Shown here: positions 7,035 to 16,073 of the stretch, piece by piece
Layout of the letters: each line of letters begins with the position of its first letter
Numbering within the stretch: the stretch's first letter is position 1
Source of the DNA: Gammaproteobacteria bacterium
GTDB lineage: Bacteria > Pseudomonadota > Gammaproteobacteria > SZUA-229
DNA length: 33,873 nt
Direction: 5' to 3'
NCBI GenBank assembly: GCA_029881275.1
Contig: JAOUMX010000008.1
Span: forward strand, 1-33,873
Made by a program: the position numbers and the translations under genes
The notes under the pieces: model-generated
Seen by the model: the letters and a program-made list of their open reading frames with translations, nothing else
The model's database searches: none
Told to the model about the DNA's origin: nothing

Positions 7035-7841
7035 TCATGGATTATCAATCGTGTCTCTGGTTCTTCTTGCTTTCACTGCCAGCGACTGAAATTCGGAAAT
7101 CTGCGCATATGCCATTACTGACATAATTGGAAACAAACTGGCAAATGCAATTAAGCCAAAACCATCAATCAAAACATTTCGTCCGGGCACTGATTCCGCA
7201 AGCCCCAGACCTAGGGCCGTAACCAGAGGTACTGTTACCGTCGATGTAGTTACACCACCAGAATCATAGGCCAGAGGAACAATCATTTTGGGTGCAAAAA
7301 AAGTCTGAATGACAACAATGATGTATCCAAAAATAATAAAGTAATGAATAGGCAGACCCGTCACAATCCGATAACTGCCCAGTGCAATCCCTATGGCAAC
7401 ACCAATAGCCACCGCAATACGCAGACCCCAGGCATTAATAGCACCGCCAGATACCTCACTAGCCTTAATTGCAACTGCAATCAATGACGGTTCGGCAATA
7501 GTGGTACTAAAACCAATCGAAAATGCAAATATATAAACCCAGTAATAATCCAGCCAGTAAACAGTCTGCAAAGCCGTCTTAATACCTTCATAAATAAAAT
7601 CAGGATGCGTTAACTGATCGGCCATTAAACGCCCCAATGGGAATAATGCTTTTTCTAATCCCATCAAAAATAAAGATAGCCCCAGTAAAACGTAACTAAA
7701 ACCAATCAACACTTTACGCAAATTGGGAACAGGTTTGCGAATAACAAAAAACTGAAAACCGAAAATAATAACGGCTATAGGTAACACATCAATCAATGTG
7801 CTAAGCAAAGTCTGGGCAAGCTGTGAGATAAGATCCATCAC
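7035..7841 (-). CDS. DUF1538 membrane protein, second copy (UmpB-like)
   Basis: Inner-membrane protein of 268 aa with about six to seven hydrophobic segments. It carries the family motifs SIGFSTTIAEPSLIAVA and [24 protein letters not shown]1538 pair, UmpA/UmpB from Halomonas, has been reported as a two-component Na+(Li+,K+)/H+ antiporter (from memory), so cation/proton exchange is the leading hypothesis. The start is GTG at 7841 with AGGA upstream; an ATG follows directly (7838). It is a diverged paralogue of the upstream gene and shares the same motif pair. The stop lies 28 bp before the P-II-like start. Confidence 0.85.
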   Translation of the reverse strand: MMDLISQLAQTLLSTLIDVLPIAVIIFGFQFFVIRKPVPNLRKVLIGFSYVLLGLSLFLMGLEKALFPLGRLMADQLTHPDFIYEGIKTALQTVYWLDYYWVYIFAFSIGFSTTIAEPSLIAVAIKASEVSGGAINAWGLRIAVAIGVAIGIALGSYRIVTGLPIHYFIIFGYIIVVIQTFFAPKMIVPLAYDSGGVTTSTVTVPLVTALGLGLAESVPGRNVLIDGFGLIAFASLFPIMSVMAYAQISEFQSLAVKARRTRDTIDNP

Positions 7842-7850
7842 ATTAATATC

Positions 7851-7970
7851 CTATAGCCCGGATCAAAAACTGTTAATAAGATAAACTTCATATCAGCATC
7901 CCGTAGCCCGATTCAAAAACCTTAAGTAAGATAAACTTCATATCAGCATCCCGTAGCCCATAACAAAAAT
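7851..7970. repeat. Decayed 50-bp tandem duplication between the DUF1538 genes
   Basis: The sequence repeats with an exact 50-bp period: 7877-7909 and 7927-7959 are identical over 33 bp, and homology fades outward (7851-7876 against 7901-7926; 7910-7930 against 7960-7980). The unit includes the last codons and stop of the upstream DUF1538 gene, so the gap between the two genes is built from copies of that gene's 3' end. Confidence 0.85.
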
Positions 7971-8672
7971 CATAGGTGTCAAAGAAGCAAAGGCAATCAA
8001 ACCAAACCCATCAATCATAGGATTACGACCCCGAATAGCCGAAGCAAGTCCGACCCCCAGTGCCGTCACTAAAGGCACAGTTATGGTGGAGGTCGTAACA
8101 CCACCGGAATCATAAGCAATACCAATAATTTCACGAGGCGCAAATGCCGTCATGATCACCACCAGCACATACCCGCCGATAATTAAATAATGTATTGGCC
8201 AGCCTTTAATAATTCTTAAAACACCTATCACTATGGCCAATCCCACTGAAAATGCCACTGTCATGCGCAAACCATAAGCATAACTGGCTTTGGACTGATC
8301 ATAATTTTCAATCATACCGGCATTAGCTGCAACGTCAGCCGCTTCTGATGCCACAGCGATTAATGCAGGTTCCGCAACCGTTGTACCAAATCCCAGCGCA
8401 AATGCAAAAATCAATAACCAGCTAACACTGCCTTTTCGCGCAAAGGCATTAGCCATCGATTCACCAATAGGAAACAACCCCATTTCCAGACCATAAATAA
8501 AAAAAGTTAAGCCCAGAACCACAAAAAAGGTGCCAACAAGAATATCAAACATATTGGGAATAGGCTGCTGAAGAACAAACAACTGAAAGAAACCAATAAC
8601 CAGTATAATCGGCAGCAAATCACGAAAACTATCTAACATGGATCTGGCCAATAATTTTATGGTTTTATACAA
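7938..8672 (-). CDS. DUF1538 membrane protein, first copy (UmpA-like)
   Basis: Inner-membrane protein of 244 aa with several hydrophobic helices and the same motifs as its neighbour: [20 protein letters not shown] and [20 protein letters not shown]. It is the first gene of the four-gene operon. The start is TTG (8672) with AGGGG at a spacing of about 6. The next ATG (8639) would remove the segment that aligns with the start of the paralogue, so TTG is preferred. The last codons lie in a 50-bp tandem duplication. It probably forms a two-subunit transporter with the next gene. Confidence 0.83.
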   Translation of the reverse strand: MYKTIKLLARSMLDSFRDLLPIILVIGFFQLFVLQQPIPNMFDILVGTFFVVLGLTFFIYGLEMGLFPIGESMANAFARKGSVSWLLIFAFALGFGTTVAEPALIAVASEAADVAANAGMIENYDQSKASYAYGLRMTVAFSVGLAIVIGVLRIIKGWPIHYLIIGGYVLVVIMTAFAPREIIGIAYDSGGVTTSTITVPLVTALGVGLASAIRGRNPMIDGFGLIAFASLTPMIFVMGYGMLI

Positions 8673-8969
8673 AGCAACCCCTGCTGATTAGAAGTATTGT
8701 TATAGTAATCCAATATAGTCTAGTTAATGTTTTAGATTCTTGCCATCTACCAGTCATCCCAGTTGAGTCATATCAATAAGACCAGCAAGATTCAATAAAA
8801 TGGGGAAAATGTTCCGGTCAACAGCTGGCTATTTCATACAAATAATTATCATGGAGAAATACTAATAGATTTCAGAAGTTACTCAACCAGTGGGGACGCG
8901 CACCCTCAGAAAACTACTGACGATGTATCTCAGAATAATACCTGTTTGATCTGAGATTGATTGACTCGA
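8673..8969. other. Intergenic stretch, no gene seen
   Basis: 297 bp, AT-rich. The only structure is an 8-bp inverted repeat ATCTCAGA (8927-8934) / TCTGAGAT (8950-8957) downstream of the CoA-binding gene, without a T tract. It is too weak to call a terminator. The promoter of the DUF1538 operon should lie in the right-hand end of the minus-strand upstream region, but no convincing boxes were found. Confidence 0.5.
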
Positions 8970-9338
8970 TCAGAAGCGACCGTGTTCCAGCATTAACAAG
9001 GTACAGTCTTTAACAAAGGGGATATTATGATGAAACAATGCCAGTTCCAGATCATCAGATTCCGTACCCGGATTCAAAATAACCCTGACAGGTTTTAATT
9101 TTATTATACTGTCGATTAAATCTTTGCTACGTTCCGGCCCGATATACATGGCCAGTGTATCAACCTGTTCAGTAATGTTTTCAAGTTTATGCTTAACTAC
9201 CAGTCCTTCAATATTTTCCAGCCGGGGGTGTACAGGGATAACATGATGACCATACTCAAGTAACATGCGTATAGCCTTATTGGCATAACGATGGGATTTA
9301 TTGCTGGCACCCAGTACAACAGTAGTGTGATTCTGCAT
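8970..9338 (-). CDS. CoA-binding (YccU/CoA_binding_2-like) protein
   Basis: A 122-aa single-domain Rossmann protein related to the CoA-binding domain of succinyl-CoA synthetase. Features are the nucleotide loop VVLGASNKSHRYANKA near the N-terminus, HHVIPVHPR, and the strand-turn VILNPGTES. No catalytic partner domain is present, and the function of the family is unresolved. The ATG overlaps the stop of the upstream unknown gene by one base (TAATG), indicating translational coupling. Confidence 0.8.
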   Translation of the reverse strand: MQNHTTVVLGASNKSHRYANKAIRMLLEYGHHVIPVHPRLENIEGLVVKHKLENITEQVDTLAMYIGPERSKDLIDSIIKLKPVRVILNPGTESDDLELALFHHNIPFVKDCTLLMLEHGRF

Positions 9339-9724
9339 TAGCTGTTGAGCTGATCGGGCCTGATGAATTTCACAGGTTCTGCTTTTGCGTAGGCCCTATC
9401 GTAAATCAATTTAATAGACACTTCGCCATCCTTGTCTTCAGCCATAACCTGTTGCAACTCCGGTAGCCGGGTTGCCAGATAAGCCATAGTTGCTGCAATG
9501 AGCTGTTCGTTATCGGATTTAATGGCCATCACCAGCTGATCCGCAACAAACTGGGCTTTCTGTTGAATATCCGGTGCAAACAGATGCCCGGCTCCATGGG
9601 GAATGCCTTCATCCATTTTCTGATCCATTTTCTCCAGATATTGCTGCTGATGTGGCGGCAAATCTTTTGATCGATCATATTCAATTTGTGCGTCACCATT
9701 AATCACTGCAACCAGATTCTTCAT
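9338..9724 (-). CDS. Conserved-looking hypothetical protein, 128 aa
   Basis: I do not recognise the family. It is a soluble, charged protein beginning MKNLVAVINGDAQIEYD, with a helical, Gln-rich PPHQQQYLEKMDQKMDEGI segment and a C-terminal strand-like VSIKLIYDRAYAKAEPVKFI. No Cys, no membrane segment and no signal peptide. The start at 9724 is chosen because AGGG lies 6 nt upstream; the in-frame ATG at 9760 adds a 12-aa tail without a ribosome site. It is coupled to the CoA-binding gene by a 1-bp overlap, so the two probably act together. Confidence 0.7.
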   Translation of the reverse strand: MKNLVAVINGDAQIEYDRSKDLPPHQQQYLEKMDQKMDEGIPHGAGHLFAPDIQQKAQFVADQLVMAIKSDNEQLIAATMAYLATRLPELQQVMAEDKDGEVSIKLIYDRAYAKAEPVKFIRPDQLNS

Positions 9725-9939
9725 AAATACCCTAAAAATCAAAATATCAGAAAGGCACATATTAACAGTTTTTACGGATATTTTCCCTTTTAAACCAGAA
9801 GATCATCAGCCTGACCATCACCGCCTGATACAAATATAATCTTCCATTTCCCATACACTACAAAACAAACAGCGCATACATCTGCTCACCCTGAAATTGA
9901 CAAGCAGTTTCTGAAATATCTTTTTTATAACTTCAATCA

Positions 9940-10368
9940 TTAAAAACTATTCTTCTGCACCACCGCCATGGTCAAACGCGAAATACAGATTAATCGATCT
10001 TTCTGGTCCTGTATTTTAATTTCCCAGACCTGGGTTGAACGTCCAAGATGCAAAGGTCTGGCAATACCGGTGACAATCCCCGCCCTGACACCTCGTAGAT
10101 GATTAGCATTCACCTCCATACCCACACAGTAGGCTTTTTCATGATCCACAACATAATTAGCAGCAATACTGCCTAGTGATTCCGCAAACAATACTGACGC
10201 ACCGCCATGCAGCAAGCCCAGTGGCTGACGAGTTCGCTCATCTACCGGCATAGTACCTTTTAAATAATCATCGCCCACTTCGACTATCTCAATCCCTAAA
10301 GCACTGACGGCTGTATTACTACCTCTTTGATTGAGTTCATCCAGATCAGGGCGCTTATACCAGATCAT
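9940..10368 (-). CDS. Hotdog-fold acyl-CoA thioesterase (YdiI/MenI type)
   Basis: 142 aa, the same length class as E. coli YdiI (1,4-dihydroxy-2-naphthoyl-CoA hydrolase), and clearly similar along its length: MPVDERTRQPLGLLHGGASVLFAES and GMEVNANHLRG. Catalytic Glu63 with Gln48 and His54 are in the positions known for the 4HBT type II family. No menaquinone genes are in the window, so substrate assignment is open; YdiI-type enzymes are promiscuous towards aromatic and medium-chain acyl-CoAs. It is divergent from the thioredoxin-HEAT gene. About 215 bp of gene-free sequence follows it. Confidence 0.88.
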   Translation of the reverse strand: MIWYKRPDLDELNQRGSNTAVSALGIEIVEVGDDYLKGTMPVDERTRQPLGLLHGGASVLFAESLGSIAANYVVDHEKAYCVGMEVNANHLRGVRAGIVTGIARPLHLGRSTQVWEIKIQDQKDRLICISRLTMAVVQKNSF

Positions 10369-10470
10369 AACTTCTTCCTTTCTTCACGTAATGTAAAGAC
10401 ATAATATACCTGTTCATATCATTCACCAAAAATGCTAAATTGCCACTTCAAATACTTTATTAATTAATTT

Positions 10471-11118
10471 ATGACAACATCTCGCAACCCTGAAGCACTT
10501 TTATTTATTGCCACTGGCTGTCAGCATTGCCCTTCGGTATTAGAGTCGCTCGCAGAACTGGTTAAATCAGGCATACTCAGCAGACTTGAAATTATCAATA
10601 TTCAACAACAACCTGAACGCGCCAGTGAACTTAATATACGCTCTGTTCCCTGGGTTAAAATTGGCAGTTTTGAACTAACCGGACTACGCAGTAAAAACGA
10701 ATTTGAACAATGGATAAAACGCGTCAACGACCCGGAAACCATGGGTGACTATTTTGCTGAACTCATCACATCAGGTGAACTGAAAAAAGTTCATAAAATA
10801 ATTAACAACAACCCGGAATATTTTTCAACGCTGTTTACATTAATGGCTGACACAGAAACATCTCTATCCGTGCGCATTGGCATTGGTGCGGTCATTGAAG
10901 ACTTTACTGGTAGCGAACTTCTAAAATCCGGCATTGATATTCTTGGTGGTTATACAAAAAACAAAGATGCTCGTATACGTAATGACGCCTGTTATTATCT
11001 GGGTCTTAGCCAGAGCAAAGACGCCATTCAATATATCCAGCCACTCTTACACGATGAAAATACAGAAGTTCGGGAAGTGGCCGAAGAAGCGCTAAATGAC
11101 ATCAATGATGCCATTTAA
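10471..11118 (+). CDS. Thioredoxin-like / HEAT-repeat fusion protein
   Basis: 215 aa in two parts. Residues 1-85 form a thioredoxin fold with CQHC (Cys17, Cys20) after FIATG and a cis-Pro loop SVPW. Residues about 120-213 are alpha-helical and contain at least one recognisable HEAT/PBS-lyase repeat (KDARIRNDACYYLGLSQS, then ENTEVREVAEEALNDI). No signal peptide, so it is cytoplasmic. The CxxC suggests disulfide exchange, with the HEAT part probably recruiting a protein partner. The gene is 32 bp upstream of the rhomboid gene, so they are probably co-transcribed. No strong ribosome site was seen before the ATG. Confidence 0.82.
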   Translation: MTTSRNPEALLFIATGCQHCPSVLESLAELVKSGILSRLEIINIQQQPERASELNIRSVPWVKIGSFELTGLRSKNEFEQWIKRVNDPETMGDYFAELITSGELKKVHKIINNNPEYFSTLFTLMADTETSLSVRIGIGAVIEDFTGSELLKSGIDILGGYTKNKDARIRNDACYYLGLSQSKDAIQYIQPLLHDENTEVREVAEEALNDINDAI

Positions 11119-11150
11119 AAATAGCCAGTAACCTGACAATATAATCACCT

Positions 11151-11852
11151 ATGTTTCCTCTACACGACGACAATCCAGCCAGGTCAAATCCATATATAAC
11201 AATTATTATTATTCTAAGCTGTGTGCTCATTTTTTTATGGCAGCTTTCCCTGGGTAAATATGCCCAGAATGCAGTCTTCGCTCTGGGCATGATTCCAGCC
11301 GTGGTCTTTAACATCAAACAACTGTCACCTGATCTGGTCACGGTACCCGCGCTGGCAACCTTTTTCACCTCGATGTTTTTACACGGCGGCTGGATGCATT
11401 TAATTGGCAATATGCTCTATCTGTGGATTTTCGGTAACAACGTCGAAGATGCCATGGGTCATAAACGATTTATTCTATTTTATTTAATCTGTGGCGTTGC
11501 TGCCGCATTAACCCAGGCCATTCCCAATCCCGATTCTGTGATACCCATGATCGGTGCCAGCGGGGCGATTTCCGGCGTACTCGGCGCCTACTGGTTGCTC
11601 TATCCCCACGCCCGGGTTCTGATTGTTATCCCCATCGGTTTCTATTTGCACACCACCCGCATAAAAGCCGGCTGGGTGCTTGGATTCTGGTTTATTTTAC
11701 AAATTGTCAGCTCCATCATGTCTGCTGATCAGCAGGGTGGTGTCGCCTGGGGAGCTCATATCGGCGGTTTCGTAGCAGGCATAGCATTAATTCCTTTTTT
11801 CAAATACCGACATGTTCGCTTGTTTACACCGGCCCGCGGCAACTATCGATGA
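11151..11852 (+). CDS. Rhomboid family intramembrane serine protease
   Basis: A 233-aa inner-membrane protein with about six to seven hydrophobic helices. Catalytic Ser137 is in IGASGAISG and His203 is in GAHIGGFVAG. The conserved HGGWMHLIGNMLYLWIFG loop/helix and GNNVED are typical of the bacterial rhomboids with a long first loop (SPDLVTVPALATFFTSMFLH). It would cleave single-pass membrane substrates; the target is unknown. It follows the thioredoxin-HEAT gene closely. Confidence 0.92.
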   Translation: MFPLHDDNPARSNPYITIIIILSCVLIFLWQLSLGKYAQNAVFALGMIPAVVFNIKQLSPDLVTVPALATFFTSMFLHGGWMHLIGNMLYLWIFGNNVEDAMGHKRFILFYLICGVAAALTQAIPNPDSVIPMIGASGAISGVLGAYWLLYPHARVLIVIPIGFYLHTTRIKAGWVLGFWFILQIVSSIMSADQQGGVAWGAHIGGFVAGIALIPFFKYRHVRLFTPARGNYR

Positions 11853-11953
11853 GCATCACAATAGAAACAATCACCCAGGTAAATTAACTGATAATTTGTT
11901 ACACTCCCACCCCTAATTATTCTCTTTCACACCCACGTGTTGTAGCAAATATC

Positions 11954-13270
11954 ATGTCTCATCAGATTCCTAAAGTTGGTTTTATCAGTCTTGGCTGCCC
12001 AAAGGCACTGGTAGACTCGGAACAGATCATTACTCGACTCAGAGCCGAAGGCTACGAAATCAGCCCGAGCTATGATGGCGCCGATCTGGTGGTGGTGAAT
12101 ACCTGTGGTTTTATTGATGACGCAGTAGAAGAATCACTGGAAGCCATTGGTGAAGCGCTGAATGAAAATGGCAAGGTCATTGTCACCGGCTGCCTCGGCG
12201 CCAAGGGCGATATCGTTGCCAACAATTACCCACAGGTACTGGCTGTGACCGGCCCCCATGCTGCTCAGGAAGTCATGGAAGCAGTACATCAGCACCTGCC
12301 ACCACAGCATGATCCTTACATTAGCCTGATTCCACCACAGGGTATCAAGCTAACGCCAAAACATTATGCCTATTTAAAAATATCCGAAGGCTGTAATCAC
12401 CGTTGTACCTTCTGCATTATCCCATCACTCAGAGGTGACCTGGTCAGTCGTCCCATCGGTGAAGTGCTCAGCGAAGCAGAAAACCTGGTCAATGCCGGAG
12501 TTAAAGAGTTACTGGTCATATCTCAGGATACCAGCGCCTATGGTGTCGATGCCAGATACCAGACTGATTTCTGGCAGGGCAAACCGGTAAAAACCCGATT
12601 TGAAAATCTGGCGAAAGAACTGGGTGACATGGATGCCTGGATACGCATGCACTACGTCTACCCCTACCCCCATGTCGACAACGTTATTCCATTAATGGCC
12701 GAAGGAAAGATTCTGCCTTATCTGGATATACCCTTTCAGCATGCCAGCCCAAATGTATTAAAAGCCATGAAACGCCCGGCCAGTAGCGAAAACAATCTGC
12801 AGCGTATCAAGGGCTGGCGTAATATCTGCCCGGACATCACCATCCGCAGCACCTTTATTGTCGGCTTCCCTGGCGAAACCGAAGATGACTTTAGCGAACT
12901 ACTCGACTTTATTAATGATGCCGAACTGGATCGTGTCGGCTGCTTCACCTATTCACCGGTGGAAGGTGCTGTCGCCAATGAAATTAACCAGCAGATTCCG
13001 GAAGACATCAAACAGGAACGCCTGGAGCGATTCATGACATTACAGGCAGAGATCAGCGCAAACAAGTTATCTAAAAAAATAGGCCAGACCCTGCAGGTAA
13101 TTGTCGATGAAGTTGATGAAGAAGGGGTTATTGCGCGCAGCATGGCGGATGCACCGGAGATAGACGGTATGGTATTTATCGACAATTGCCAGTCATACGA
13201 GCCAGGCACATTCATAAATGTTAGAATTACCGACTCAAACGAACACGATTTATTTGCAGAAGAAATCTAA
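11954..13270 (+). CDS. rimO: Ribosomal protein S12 (Asp88) methylthiotransferase RimO
   Basis: Radical-SAM enzyme that methylthiolates aspartate 88 of ribosomal protein S12. 438 aa (E. coli 441). The N-terminal UPF0004 domain has Fe-S ligands Cys15 (SLGCPK), Cys51 (NTCGF) and Cys80 (TGCLG). The radical-SAM cluster is Cys147, Cys151 and Cys154 in [10 protein letters not shown]. The C-terminal TRAM domain is about residues 375-438. RimO rather than MiaB is indicated by [12 protein letters not shown] and IIPSLRG. It is followed by fabV after 19 bp. Confidence 0.97.
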   Translation: MSHQIPKVGFISLGCPKALVDSEQIITRLRAEGYEISPSYDGADLVVVNTCGFIDDAVEESLEAIGEALNENGKVIVTGCLGAKGDIVANNYPQVLAVTGPHAAQEVMEAVHQHLPPQHDPYISLIPPQGIKLTPKHYAYLKISEGCNHRCTFCIIPSLRGDLVSRPIGEVLSEAENLVNAGVKELLVISQDTSAYGVDARYQTDFWQGKPVKTRFENLAKELGDMDAWIRMHYVYPYPHVDNVIPLMAEGKILPYLDIPFQHASPNVLKAMKRPASSENNLQRIKGWRNICPDITIRSTFIVGFPGETEDDFSELLDFINDAELDRVGCFTYSPVEGAVANEINQQIPEDIKQERLERFMTLQAEISANKLSKKIGQTLQVIVDEVDEEGVIARSMADAPEIDGMVFIDNCQSYEPGTFINVRITDSNEHDLFAEEI

Positions 13271-13289
13271 TAACAGGAATTACAACCCA

Positions 13290-14486
13290 ATGATCATTCA
13301 ACCAAAAATTCGCGGCTTTATTTGCACAACAACACATCCAACCGGCTGCGCGAAAAATGTCGCCGAACAGATTGAAAAAGTTAAAGCCAATGGCCCTGTC
13401 GAAAATGGTCCCAAAAATGTCCTTGTCATTGGTTCATCTACAGGCTACGGACTGTCCTCGCGCATTACTGCCGCATTTGGATCAAATGCCGCCACTATAG
13501 GCGTCTTTCTCGAAAAAGCACCAACAGAAAAAAAACCCGGTTCTGCCGGCTGGTATAACTCGGCTGCATTCGAGCAAGCCGCACATGCAGCGGGCCTGTA
13601 TGCCAAAAGTGTCAACGGTGATGCCTTCTCCGATGAAATGCGTGCCAAAGTTATTGATATTATCCAGCAGGATCTAGGTAAGATCGATCTGGTCATTTAT
13701 TCACTGGCGTCACCGGTGCGTAAATTACCGGCCACCGGCGAAGTTATCCGCTCAGCGTTAAAACCGATTGGTCAGGTTTATAAATCAACCGCCGTTGATA
13801 CCAATAAAGATGAAATCACCCAGGCTGAAATCGAACCTGCCAGCGAAGAAGAAATTGCCAATACCGTCACAGTGATGGGCGGTGAAGACTGGGAGCTGTG
13901 GATGAATGCACTGGCTAAAGCAGACGTTCTGGCCGATGGGATTAAAACCGTTTCCTACAGTTACATCGGTACAGACCTGACCTGGCCAATCTACTGGCAT
14001 GGTGCTTTAGGCAAAGCCAAAGAAGACATGGATCGAGCGGCAAATGCATTACGTCAGAACTTATCAAAGCTTCATGGAACAGCAAATGTGGCGGTACTAA
14101 AAAGTGTTGTCACCCAGGCATCAGCTGCTATTCCCGTAATGCCCTTGTATATTGCCATGAGCTTCAAAATCATGAAGCAACAGAATATCCATGAAGGCTG
14201 CCTCGAACAGATTGAGCGCATGTTCCGCACCCAGCTATATAAACAAAGTGGCCCCGATCTGGATGATAATAATCGTATTCGCATGGATGACTGGGAATTG
14301 CGTGATGAAGTTCAAAAACCAATCAAAGAACTCTGGCCCAGAATCACCACAGAAAACTTATTCGAGCTTACCGATTACCAGGGTTACAAAGATGAGTTCC
14401 TAAAATTATTTGGTTTTGGCATTAATGGCGTTGATTACGATGCTGAGGTTAATACCATGGTAGACTTTAATCCTGAAGAGATTTAG
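13290..14486 (+). CDS. fabV: Enoyl-ACP reductase, FabV type (trans-2-enoyl-CoA/ACP reductase)
   Basis: Catalyses the last step of each fatty-acid elongation round with NADH. FabV is the long (about 400 aa) SDR isoform, generally insensitive to triclosan. 398 aa from the ATG at 13290, which has AGGAA upstream and gives the standard opening [17 protein letters not shown]; a longer frame from 13218 only overlaps rimO. The cofactor loop is [15 protein letters not shown]. The active-site Y-x8-K is in [15 protein letters not shown]. Further signatures are [18 protein letters not shown] and the C-terminal [12 protein letters not shown]. Confidence 0.96.
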   Translation: MIIQPKIRGFICTTTHPTGCAKNVAEQIEKVKANGPVENGPKNVLVIGSSTGYGLSSRITAAFGSNAATIGVFLEKAPTEKKPGSAGWYNSAAFEQAAHAAGLYAKSVNGDAFSDEMRAKVIDIIQQDLGKIDLVIYSLASPVRKLPATGEVIRSALKPIGQVYKSTAVDTNKDEITQAEIEPASEEEIANTVTVMGGEDWELWMNALAKADVLADGIKTVSYSYIGTDLTWPIYWHGALGKAKEDMDRAANALRQNLSKLHGTANVAVLKSVVTQASAAIPVMPLYIAMSFKIMKQQNIHEGCLEQIERMFRTQLYKQSGPDLDDNNRIRMDDWELRDEVQKPIKELWPRITTENLFELTDYQGYKDEFLKLFGFGINGVDYDAEVNTMVDFNPEEI

Positions 14487-14506
14487 TCTTTAATACAGAT
14501 GAAAAC

Positions 14507-14545
14507 GTCATACAACAGAATATCCAATTTAATTTGTTGTATGAC
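14507..14545. other. 11-bp stem hairpin after fabV
   Basis: GTCATACAACA (14507-14517) pairs perfectly with TGTTGTATGAC (14535-14545) around a 17-nt loop. It lies 21 bp after the fabV stop and 36 bp before the kinase start. No T tract follows, so it is not a canonical terminator. It may be a weak terminator, mRNA stabiliser or operator for the kinase gene. Confidence 0.55.
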
Positions 14546-14580
14546 AACCATTTACCAAAATACTTATGGCGTAAGTTATT

Positions 14581-15924
14581 ATGGAAAATTCACAAACAGG
14601 GACTTCGTCATTACATAACCTTTCGCCATCATTAGCGACGATTAATATCAGGGCTGAACAAACCCGCCATCTTTATAGTAACGTGACCACCGCAATAATA
14701 GCGAATACCGGTATTGCGATACTATTAATGTGGATTCTGAAAGATCGCGTTAATCAAACTAACCTGCTTTACTGGGGCAGTGCATTAGCCATTGTTTTAT
14801 TTGCTCGTGGCCTGGGACTCTACTTCTTTAAAAAACTATCCCCAGGCGATGAGGAAATCAACAACTGGCTGTATGGGTATGCCATAAAATCAACACTGAC
14901 TGCAATGATATGGGGTTTATCAATATGGCTATTTCAACCCTACAATGATCTGGAAACACCCGTTCTAATTACATTTGCACTGGGTGGCATGACCGCAGGC
15001 GCGGCCGCCATACTGGGTTCAGTCATCACAATATATTTTCTTTATGTACTGTTCTGTATGCTGCCTATTATCATCTGGTTTTTTCTACAGTCATCCGATA
15101 CACATTACATAATGGCAACAATGTTATGTATCTATAGTCTTGCCATGATATCCGGTGGTTTAACTTACAAAAAAGTCATGCTCAAATCGATTTTACTTTC
15201 CAAGCAGTTAATTACGGCAAAAGAACAGGCTGAACAGGCAAATCAGTCAAAAAGTATATTTCTATCACGCATGAGCCATGAATTACGCACCCCACTTAAT
15301 GCAATAATGGGATTTACGCAATTACTGTTAAATAATGAGAACCAGACAGAAAGCCAGAAAAACCATACAGAAGAAATTTATAAAGCGAGCCACCTGCTCT
15401 TAAAATTAATAGAAGACCTGCTTGATTTATCCAGAATCGAAGCCAACAGACTCGAGCTTCATATTAATAAAACAAATTATCAAAAATTAATTAATGAATG
15501 TATCGACTATGTCAGACCACTGGCAACACAACTCAATATTAGCATCGATTTCGAACCTGATATTCCAGACAATATCTATGTACTAGCAGATGAAATACGT
15601 CTACAGCAAATTTTACTCAATCTTGTTTCCAATGCCTGCAAATACAACCGAACTGATGGCACTATCACTATTAAATTACAGTTGATGAAAAATCACCAAA
15701 TCCGTATGAGCGTAATAGATACCGGCATAGGTATTGCCGCGGAAAAACAGGATAAAGTTTTTCAAAGCTATCAACGACTGGGCCATGAAGACTCCCTTAT
15801 CGAGGGCACCGGGCTCGGATTAGCCATCGTCAAGCAACTGGTAGAATTAATGAATGGAAAAATAGATTTCACCTCGAAAAAAGGCGAAGGTTCAACATTC
15901 TGGGTAGACCTGCCAGTCGCATAA
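14581..15924 (+). CDS. Membrane sensor histidine kinase (orphan)
   Basis: 447 aa. Residues about 25-205 hold five to six hydrophobic helices with no sizeable periplasmic domain, so it probably senses membrane or intracellular cues. A short coiled linker (AKEQAEQANQSKS) follows, then HisKA with phospho-acceptor His233 in SHELRTPLNAIMGF. The HATPase has N box QILLNLVSNACKYN, G1 DTGIGIA and G2 EGTGLGLAIVKQL, so it is intact. No receiver domain is fused and no response regulator gene is next to it. The class is HPK1-like, similar to kinases that act with distant regulators. Start ATG at 14581. Confidence 0.92.
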   Translation: MENSQTGTSSLHNLSPSLATINIRAEQTRHLYSNVTTAIIANTGIAILLMWILKDRVNQTNLLYWGSALAIVLFARGLGLYFFKKLSPGDEEINNWLYGYAIKSTLTAMIWGLSIWLFQPYNDLETPVLITFALGGMTAGAAAILGSVITIYFLYVLFCMLPIIIWFFLQSSDTHYIMATMLCIYSLAMISGGLTYKKVMLKSILLSKQLITAKEQAEQANQSKSIFLSRMSHELRTPLNAIMGFTQLLLNNENQTESQKNHTEEIYKASHLLLKLIEDLLDLSRIEANRLELHINKTNYQKLINECIDYVRPLATQLNISIDFEPDIPDNIYVLADEIRLQQILLNLVSNACKYNRTDGTITIKLQLMKNHQIRMSVIDTGIGIAAEKQDKVFQSYQRLGHEDSLIEGTGLGLAIVKQLVELMNGKIDFTSKKGEGSTFWVDLPVA

Positions 15925-16073
15925 CAGCACATGAAAATAAAACTTGTATTTAATTAAGATATTAAGGTATATATCAATACAGTATTAAACCAATCAAATA
16001 ATATAAGTCCAGTAACGCCTCGAATAATAATTCTACAACAAAAATTAGTCAGAAAGCAGATGGGACAAAATAC

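Noticed and set aside
7851-7980. CRISPR array
   Set aside because: The repeat is directly tandem with a 50-bp period and no spacers; it derives from the end of the coding sequence.
8927-8957. Terminator after the CoA-binding gene
   Set aside because: The stem is 8 bp with a 15-nt loop and no T tract on the relevant strand.
13218-13289. N-terminal extension of FabV by 24 residues
   Set aside because: It overlaps the rimO 3' end in another frame and resembles no FabV start; the ATG at 13290 has a ribosome site and the conserved opening.
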